A DNA stretch of 44,024 bases, from positions 1-44,024 of the forward strand of contig JAIBBS010000055.1 in assembly GCA_019694555.1 (NCBI GenBank), given 5' to 3'. This DNA is from Nannocystaceae bacterium. Lineage in GTDB: Bacteria; Myxococcota_A; Polyangia; Nannocystales; Nannocystaceae. Below are positions 39,242 to 44,024 of the stretch, one piece after another (the stretch's first letter is position 1; the number at the start of each line of letters is the position of its first letter). The notes beneath the pieces were generated by a model. It was not told where the DNA came from. It made no database searches and saw nothing but the letters and a program-made list of their open reading frames with translations. A program made the position numbers and the translations under genes.

Positions 39242-40294
39242 TCACGCCGGCGGCACGAACGACGCACAGGTCGACACGCCCGCGCCGGTGATCGACAAGC
39301 CGGTGTTGGCGTTGACCACCGCGAGGCCGCCGCCGTCGGTGCCATCGAGGTCGAGCCGCGTCACCTTGCTGTTGCCCGAGCCCGGCGAGGTCTCGGTGAA
39401 GAAGTAGACGTCGCCGCCCCAGAAGCCGAACGCGAACGCGTTGGTGATGTCGAGGCCGTCGAGCGGATGGACGTCGACCTCGCTGCCGTCGGCCTTGTCG
39501 AGCTGGACCAGCACCGACTGGTTGGTGCCGACGGTGGCGAACGCGAACAGGCGCCCGTCGCCGGTGCCGGTCAGCTCGCCGACGGGGTAGTTGGTCGGAC
39601 CGACGATCATCTTGGTGTCGGCGCTCTCGACCCACTTCGCCAGCTGCGAGCCGCCAGGCAGGAAGTCGGGGTAGTTCACGTACTGATCGCTGTTGTAGAG
39701 AAACAGCGTGTCGCAGCTCGAGCCGTTGCCGTCGACCGAGTAGCCCATGCCCATCAGGTACCACGAGCCGTTGCCGAGGTAGCCCAGGTCGGCGCAGCTG
39801 CCCAGGTCCGACAGCGGTGCGGTGTAGAGGAAGCCGGTGTAGTCGAAGCCGTCGGTGACGTAGTAGTTGAGCCACGCGTTGCCGGCGCGGTCGATCGCCA
39901 TCGAGTTGGCGACCGCGCCCAGCGGCGCGTCGCAGCCGAGGTTGCCGACCAGCGAGAACTGGTTGGTCACGGGGTCGTAGAACTTCACGCTCGGGGGCTC
40001 GTTGGAGTCGAGCACGTAGATGCCGTCGAGCACGTTCTCGCAGGGGCAGTCGCCACCCTCGCCGCCATCGGCGGAGCTGCCGACGGTGGCGTTGCCGATG
40101 TCGAGCACGTCGCCCGAGTCGATCCCGCCGTCGTCGTCGCTGTCGCTGGCGCTCGCGCTGGCGCTGGCGCTGGTCACCGAGATCCCGGTGGGATCGAGCG
40201 TGGTCTGAGGCTCGCGCGACTCGCCGCAAGCGAGCGCGCCGAGCAGCACGCACGCACGCGAGAACCCGCCGGATCGCCGGTCGAACATCCCCAT
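39242..40294 (-). CDS. Putative propeller-like lipoprotein of unknown function
   Basis: 350 residues. MGMFDRRSGGFSRACVLLGALAC gives a lipoprotein signal (Cys 23). A linker with a Ser-Ala run (coded by a hexanucleotide repeat) leads to an all-beta region with recurring blades: VKFYDPVTNQFSLVGNLG, ANSMAIDRAGNAWLNY, GRLFAFATVGTN, QLDKADGSEVDVHPLDGL and DVYFFTETSPG. This is typical of beta-propeller or NHL/LVIVD-like surface proteins. No enzyme motif seen. ATG 40294 is favoured by TATGCT ending 6 nt upstream. It is divergent from the GFA-family gene. Confidence 0.78.
   Translation of the reverse strand: MGMFDRRSGGFSRACVLLGALACGESREPQTTLDPTGISVTSASASASASDSDDDGGIDSGDVLDIGNATVGSSADGGEGGDCPCENVLDGIYVLDSNEPPSVKFYDPVTNQFSLVGNLGCDAPLGAVANSMAIDRAGNAWLNYYVTDGFDYTGFLYTAPLSDLGSCADLGYLGNGSWYLMGMGYSVDGNGSSCDTLFLYNSDQYVNYPDFLPGGSQLAKWVESADTKMIVGPTNYPVGELTGTGDGRLFAFATVGTNQSVLVQLDKADGSEVDVHPLDGLDITNAFAFGFWGGDVYFFTETSPGSGNSKVTRLDLDGTDGGGLAVVNANTGLSITGAGVSTCASFVPPA
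40145..40173. repeat. Hexanucleotide tandem repeat in lipoprotein linker
   Basis: Nearly five copies of a GCTGGC unit with one base change, coding the Ser-Ala run on the minus strand. A six-base unit changes linker length without breaking the frame. Confidence 0.7.
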
Positions 40295-40300
40295 GTCGGC

Positions 40301-40306
40301 AGCATA
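40301..40306 (-). promoter_or_regulatory. -10 element for propeller-like lipoprotein
   Basis: Minus-strand TATGCT ends 6 nt before ATG 40294. No -35 is visible. Confidence 0.4.
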
Positions 40307-40354
40307 TCGAAAAGCCGGCCGGTTCGAGGCATGCTCGGCCGCGGACGGTGAGCG

Positions 40355-40831
40355 ATGGACACGGTCGATGCAGCGGGGCAACAGGGCGCGGCGGAGCAAC
40401 CGCTGCACGGGCGATGTCTGTGCGGCGCGGTGCAGTTCACGCTGCAGCCGCCGTTGGACTTCGTCAGTCACTGCCACTGCGAGAGCTGCCGCCGCAGTCA
40501 TGGCGCCGCGTTCGTGACGTGGACGTCCGTACCCTTCGATCGCTTCGCGATGCCGAGCGACGCGCCGGTTCGCTGGTACCGCTCGTCGTCGTTCATCGAG
40601 TGGGGCTTCTGCGAGCGCTGCGGCAGCTCGATGCTCTACCGCGCCGTTGCCGACGGCCACCCCGAGTCACCGAAGCGTGATCGCATGTACGTGACCGCAG
40701 CATCGCTGCAGGAGCCGCTGGGCTGCGCGCCGAAGGTCCACGTCAGCTACGAGGAGCGCGTGGCGTGGTTCGAGCCCGGCGACGCGCTGCCCAAGCACCG
40801 CGGCAAGACCGACGAGCGGCTCGACCGCTGA
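40355..40831 (+). CDS. GFA-family (CENP-V-like) zinc protein
   Basis: 158 residues. The zinc-binding pattern of the glutathione-dependent formaldehyde-activating family is complete: C21-x-C23, C40-x-C42-x2-C45 and C86-x2-C89 (GRCLCGAVQF, HCHCESCRRSHG, FCERCGSSM). Members are small cytoplasmic proteins, many without proven formaldehyde activity, so the name gives only the fold. A C-terminal extension of about 40 residues is charged. No strong ribosome site precedes ATG 40355; about 60 bp separate it from the divergent lipoprotein gene. Confidence 0.9.
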   Translation: MDTVDAAGQQGAAEQPLHGRCLCGAVQFTLQPPLDFVSHCHCESCRRSHGAAFVTWTSVPFDRFAMPSDAPVRWYRSSSFIEWGFCERCGSSMLYRAVADGHPESPKRDRMYVTAASLQEPLGCAPKVHVSYEERVAWFEPGDALPKHRGKTDERLDR

Positions 40832-40931
40832 CGCCCGGCGCGCGTGCGCGCACGCACGCACGGCCGCGATGGACCGCAAAGCCTGCTGCACCACGCGCAA
40901 CGCCGCGGTGAACCCGAGCGCCGGTGGGTGG

Positions 40932-40937
40932 TAGCGT
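40932..40937 (+). promoter_or_regulatory. Extended -10 element for sterol desaturase-family gene
   Basis: TGG-TAGCGT ends 8 nt before GTG 40946 and favours it over the longer frame from 40844, which has an Arg/His-rich N-terminus. Confidence 0.4.
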
Positions 40938-40945
40938 TGCGACCC

Positions 40946-41620
40946 GTGAGCCTGCTCGGGACCGTGGCCTTGATGTTCCTCGCCTCGGCGGTGGTGATGC
41001 CGCTGCTCGCATGGGCGTACGCCTCGCGTGCGCTCGCGCCGTGTCGCATCAAGGATGATCCCGGGCGCAAGGTCGTGGGCCCGCGGCGGTGGTTCCGCGT
41101 CGTCGGCAACGGCCTGTTCTCCGCGGTCGTGGTCGTGACGATGTGCATCCTCGGCGAGCGATGGCTGGTCCACGGCGGCAGCGACGGCTGGCTGGTCGGC
41201 ACCTGGCACACCGTCGCGATCCTGTTGCTGTACGACTTCCTCTACTACTTCCTGCATCGCTTCGCGTTCCACCAGTGGCCGCCGCTCAAGCGCGTGCACA
41301 CCGTGCATCACATGGTGCGCCACCCCAACGCGCCCGATGCGTTGTTCCTGCACCCGGTCGAGAACGCGTTGGGCCTGATCCTGCTGTTCGCCTGCATTGC
41401 GGCGCTGGGTCCGGTCTCGCTGGTGTGCTTCGGCGTGATCATCACCGCGCACTCGATCATCAACATCGTGGTGCACTGCGGCCTCGACGTGCCGATGCTG
41501 GGCATGCGCCTGATCGGTTTTCTCGCGCGCAAGCACGACCTGCACCACACCAGCATGCGCGGCGGCAACTTCGCCTCGATCACGCCGTTCTGGGACCGCC
41601 TCTTCGGCACCGCCGAGTGA
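40946..41620 (+). CDS. Sterol desaturase / fatty acid hydroxylase-family membrane protein
   Basis: 224 residues with about four to five hydrophobic helices. Di-iron His boxes: H104-x4-H109 (HRFAFH), H118-x2-H121-H122 (HTVHH) and H197-x2-H200-H201 (HDLHH). These bind the non-heme di-iron centre used for O2-dependent desaturation or hydroxylation of lipids. Shorter than eukaryotic sterol desaturases but normal for bacterial members. A lipid or carotenoid-like substrate is likely but unproven. It is convergent with the NTF2-like gene, with a hairpin between them. Confidence 0.9.
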   Translation: MSLLGTVALMFLASAVVMPLLAWAYASRALAPCRIKDDPGRKVVGPRRWFRVVGNGLFSAVVVVTMCILGERWLVHGGSDGWLVGTWHTVAILLLYDFLYYFLHRFAFHQWPPLKRVHTVHHMVRHPNAPDALFLHPVENALGLILLFACIAALGPVSLVCFGVIITAHSIINIVVHCGLDVPMLGMRLIGFLARKHDLHHTSMRGGNFASITPFWDRLFGTAE

Positions 41621-41630
41621 GCGAGTCGTC

Positions 41631-41661
41631 CGCGCCGCCGACGGTCTCTCCTCGCGGCGCG
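41631..41661. terminator. GC inverted repeat between convergent genes
   Basis: CGCGCCGC (41631-41638) and GCGGCGCG (41654-41661), a perfect 8-bp stem with a 15-nt loop. Confidence 0.45.
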
Positions 41662-41685
41662 TCCTCTCGAGCGTCCGAGTCGCGA

Positions 41686-42048
41686 TCAGCCGTGGTAGAC
41701 GCGTGAGGCCACGATGCGGCCCGCGGCCACGTCGAAGGCCTCGGCCACCGGCATCGGCGGCTCGCCCGGGGCGTGACGCAGGTACTCGATGACGACGCGC
41801 TGGTCGTCGCCGACGATCGCGGTGGCCTCGTAGCGTAGGCCCGGCAGTCGCGCGATCGCGTCGGTCCACCACCGCGTCAGCGCGGCCTTGCCCACGAGCT
41901 TGCCGCCGGTGTCGGGGTGTAGCGCGCGGATCTTCGGCGAGGTGTGCGTGCAGTGCTCGTCGTACAGCTCGACCAGCGCCGCCACGTCGTGGCGGTTGAA
42001 GGCGTCGAGCCAGGCCTGGGCGATCGCGACGGAGGGCGGCGGCGTCAT
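41686..42048 (-). CDS. NTF2-like (SnoaL-type) protein
   Basis: 120 residues forming the small alpha+beta cone of the NTF2-like superfamily. AWLDAFNRHDVAALVELYDEHC is the usual first helix block, followed by TRWWTDAIARLPGLRYEATAIVGDDQRVVIEYLRH. Such proteins are small-molecule-binding or SnoaL-like isomerase folds; no catalytic residue can be named. No signal peptide, so cytoplasmic. It is divergent from the gene at 42121. Confidence 0.8.
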   Translation of the reverse strand: MTPPPSVAIAQAWLDAFNRHDVAALVELYDEHCTHTSPKIRALHPDTGGKLVGKAALTRWWTDAIARLPGLRYEATAIVGDDQRVVIEYLRHAPGEPPMPVAEAFDVAAGRIVASRVYHG

Positions 42049-42108
42049 CGCACGCGAGCATGCCGCAACTGCGTGCCGGGCAGTGATCGCATGGCCCCAT
42101 GCCCGGTC

Positions 42109-42114
42109 TACCGT
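42109..42114 (+). promoter_or_regulatory. -10 element for gene at 42121
   Basis: TACCGT ends 6 nt before ATG 42121. No -35 is visible. Confidence 0.4.
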
Positions 42115-42120
42115 GGGCGC

Positions 42121-43035
42121 ATGAGCTACGACGTGTCCCTGCGACCCCGTCCCGGCGCGGCTGCGCCCTCGATCGCCGAGCTCGACGCCTACTTCGCCGG
42201 GCGCCCACACACCCAGGCGTCCGAAGGCTCCGCGCGGTACGCCAACGAAGACACCGAGGTCGGCTTCGGTTGGTGCTACGACGAGCGGCAACGCAGCTAC
42301 GACGATTCCGGCCCCATCGCGCTCACCGCCCGTACCTCCGGCAACGATACGCGCGCGCTCGAGTTGGTCGGTGAGGTCGAAGCCGTGGTGCGCGCCTTCG
42401 ACCTGCTGGTCGACGACCCCACGATGAACGGCATGGGCCAGGGCGAGCTCGATCGCGAGGCGCTGCTGCGCGGGTGCCTGTTCGCGTCGCGCTTCGGGCT
42501 GTGCGTGGACGTGGCCACCGGCAGCCTCGCACCGGCCGAGGTGCCGCTGTACGACGACGAGCGTCACGTGGCGCACTGGCGCTGGAACCTGGGCCGCGCG
42601 GCGCTGCAGCGCGAGGCCACCGACGCGGTGTTCGTGCCGCGGGTCGACTACATGCGCCACGGCGACGAGGTGCTCGCGTCGGTCGCGTGGGTCGGCCAGG
42701 GCCCGATCCTGCTGCCCGAGGTCGATGTCATCACGACGATCGACACGCGCGACGGCGGTGCCGACCTCGTGGTGCTGCGCGTCGCCGAGCTCGCGGCCGC
42801 GCTGGCCGCGATGCCGCGCCGCGATGCGCCGCTGCCCCATCGCTTCGTCGAGCCCAGTGACCCGCTCGTGGCCGCGCTCGCGGCCGCGACGCCGCTGCAA
42901 CCGCGGCCGACGCAGCTGTCGCACGACAGCGTGCTCGGTCGACGCTATGCCGAGGAGGTGGCGGCGCAGTACTACGAGTGGACCAGCCGCGAGCATCGCA
43001 TCGCGTTCGGCCCCGCGTCGGCGCGCGGCGGCTGA
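42121..43035 (+). CDS. Conserved-looking cytoplasmic protein of unknown function
   Basis: 304 residues, not recognised. There is no signal or membrane segment. The N-terminal 90 residues (MSYDVSLRP; YANEDTEVGFGWCYD) resemble small uncharacterised proteins that report on sequence-like arrays; the C-terminal part has mixed alpha/beta character. ATG 42121 fits the window-wide -10 spacing. It is convergent with the PDZ gene, with 12 bp between stops. Reported as hypothetical. Confidence 0.72.
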   Translation: MSYDVSLRPRPGAAAPSIAELDAYFAGRPHTQASEGSARYANEDTEVGFGWCYDERQRSYDDSGPIALTARTSGNDTRALELVGEVEAVVRAFDLLVDDPTMNGMGQGELDREALLRGCLFASRFGLCVDVATGSLAPAEVPLYDDERHVAHWRWNLGRAALQREATDAVFVPRVDYMRHGDEVLASVAWVGQGPILLPEVDVITTIDTRDGGADLVVLRVAELAAALAAMPRRDAPLPHRFVEPSDPLVAALAAATPLQPRPTQLSHDSVLGRRYAEEVAAQYYEWTSREHRIAFGPASARGG

Positions 43036-43047
43036 CGCGGGCGCGGC

Positions 43048-43767
43048 TCAGGTGCGATCGGGCGCGGCGCGGGGCATGCGGCCGCGGGGGTCTCGCGGTT
43101 TCGTCGGCGAAGTCGGCCGCGCCTTCGGGGCCCGCGGCGTGCGCGAGCCGGGCTCGAGCGCGTCGAGGCGCTGCTCGAGCACACGCAGCTGTTGCTCGAG
43201 CTGCTCGAGCCGCGATCGCAGGCGCTCGTCGTCGAACAGCTCGAGCGCACCATCGGGCAGCTGCAGCGAGCCGCCGTGCCAGCGCGCGACCGCACCGCCG
43301 TCGTCGGCGAGCTCGGCGCGCAGCTGTCGTCGCTTCTTGTCGCGCACGAGCTCGAGCTCGACGGTGTCGTTGGCCTCGCGATCGGACAGCGCCGCGACGA
43401 TGTCGCCGACGTCGGAGACCGCATCGCCGTCGACAGCGACGATCACGTCGCCGACACGGACGCCCGCCTTGGCCGCGGGCGAGTCGGTCTCGACCCGCTG
43501 CACGAGCACGCCGCGATCACGCGCGGCGCCGAAGAACGCGCGCAACTCCTCGGTCATGCTCGTGACCGACACGCCCAGGCGCCCGCGCCCGAACGAGAAC
43601 GAGAAGCCCTGCGTGAAGCCCGGTGGCGTCGGTGGTGGCGGTGCGTCGGGGGCCACGGCGGGTGGTGCGGGCGCGTGGGCAGGCGCGGGCGGTCGCGCCC
43701 AGGCGAGGGCGTTCGCGGGCGCGAGCGCAGCGAACAGCAGCAACGAGGTGATCGATCGAAGGCGCAT
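43048..43767 (-). CDS. Exported PDZ-domain protein
   Basis: 239 residues. Cleavable signal (MRLRSITSLLLFAALAPANALA), a Pro/Ala-rich linker, one PDZ domain (about 65-160: GRLGVSVTSM, LVQRVETDSPAAKAGVRVGDVIVAVDGDAV) and a C-terminal coiled coil (SRLEQLEQQLRVLEQRLDAL) with a basic tail. Without a protease domain it probably tethers or senses peptides in the periplasm. It lies 44 bp downstream of a Pro/Glu-rich protein gene on the same strand and may be its operon partner. Confidence 0.85.
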   Translation of the reverse strand: MRLRSITSLLLFAALAPANALAWARPPAPAHAPAPPAVAPDAPPPPTPPGFTQGFSFSFGRGRLGVSVTSMTEELRAFFGAARDRGVLVQRVETDSPAAKAGVRVGDVIVAVDGDAVSDVGDIVAALSDREANDTVELELVRDKKRRQLRAELADDGGAVARWHGGSLQLPDGALELFDDERLRSRLEQLEQQLRVLEQRLDALEPGSRTPRAPKARPTSPTKPRDPRGRMPRAAPDRT

Positions 43768-43811
43768 GGTGCATCCGTGCGGCGAGCGCCGCGGGTGACG
43801 AGGGGCTCTGA

Positions 43812-44024
43812 TCACTCGGGGAAGAACTCGGGATCGAACTCCGGCGGTGGCGGTGGCGGAGCGAAGGCCGGGGGTGCCGGCGCGACGCGTGCACGTCCGC
43901 GACGCGGCGGCGCGGGCGGGGCTGGTGCATCGGGCGGCAGCGGGGCCTCGGGGCGATCGAGGCCCCGCGGCGGCGCCGGCCACTCGGGGACCTCGGGTGC
44001 CTCCGGCGCCTCGGGTGCCTCCGG
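43812..44024 (-). CDS. C-terminal end of a Pro/Glu-rich protein (5' part outside window)
   Basis: The last 70 residues are in frame with the window edge and end at the stop 43812-43814. The tail reads PEAPEAPEAPEVPEW, then a Pro/Ala/Arg-rich stretch and PPPPPEFDPEFFPE. It is low-complexity and could be a periplasmic spacer or cell-wall-crossing arm. No domain is visible in this fragment, so its family is unknown. Confidence 0.6.
   Translation of the reverse strand, partial: PEAPEAPEAPEVPEWPAPPRGLDRPEAPLPPDAPAPPAPPRRGRARVAPAPPAFAPPPPPPEFDPEFFPE

Noticed and set aside
38516..40351. Plus-strand frame of 611 codons over the FHA activator and propeller lipoprotein
   Set aside because: Crosses two minus-strand genes and an intergenic region; low-complexity composition.

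Overview
The window is very GC-rich throughout, with uniform codon use. It carries many secreted lipoproteins with Ser/Thr/Gly/Asp-rich linkers, two membrane-anchored Ser/Thr protein kinases, a sigma54-type activator with an FHA domain and several two-component genes. This combination points to a Myxococcota (deltaproteobacterial) chromosome, most like the Nannocystis/Plesiocystis group. That placement is inference from gene style; there is no rRNA or marker gene here. I see no tRNA, rRNA, CRISPR array, insertion sequence, prophage or origin.

Layout. 1-8.2 kb: an M1-family aminopeptidase lipoprotein (minus strand), a small lipoprotein with a clear promoter and ribosome site, then a tight plus-strand set of zinc-ribbon Ser/Thr kinase, glycogen phosphorylase (overlapping the kinase by 17 bp) and a UbiA-type prenyltransferase. 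8.2-20.3 kb: a LuxR-type response regulator, a cytochrome c/copper monooxygenase lipoprotein, and two long paralogous alpha/beta-hydrolase lipoproteins with calcium-binding loops. Between the paralogs lie a CorA-type channel and two translationally coupled small lipoproteins. 20.4-26.8 kb: a TetR regulator converging on a minus-strand operon of acetyltransferase-like protein, Cys-rich YkgJ-like protein, AMP-dependent ligase, acyl carrier protein and type III PLP decarboxylase, with a nucleotide-transporter-like membrane protein just upstream. This operon looks like a carrier-protein amino acid activation and decarboxylation pathway. 26.8-31.2 kb: a Tat-exported nucleoside-sugar-epimerase-like lipoprotein, a seven-iron ferredoxin, and a histidine kinase/response regulator/helical protein operon linked by ATGA overlaps. 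31.2-44 kb: a metallo-beta-lactamase-fold lipoprotein, a large surface lipoprotein, a kinase with a long helical C-terminus convergent with an FHA-sigma54 activator, a propeller-like lipoprotein, a GFA-family protein, a sterol-desaturase-family protein, an NTF2-like protein, an unknown protein, a PDZ protein and the end of a Pro/Glu-rich protein.

Two patterns cut across the window. First, about eleven genes, mostly regulators and cytoplasmic or membrane proteins, have a -10-like TAnnnT (once TATAAC) hexamer that ends only 6-9 nt before the start codon, which predicts leaderless transcripts. Several lipoprotein genes and the ferredoxin instead have good Shine-Dalgarno sites. Second, gene ends are marked by perfect or near-perfect GC hairpins, often with 10-bp stems and no T-tract, including one whose two arms contain the stop codons of both convergent genes.

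Limits: all functions come from motif and length recognition by eye. No database search, alignment or folding calculation was run, and starts are approximate where noted.
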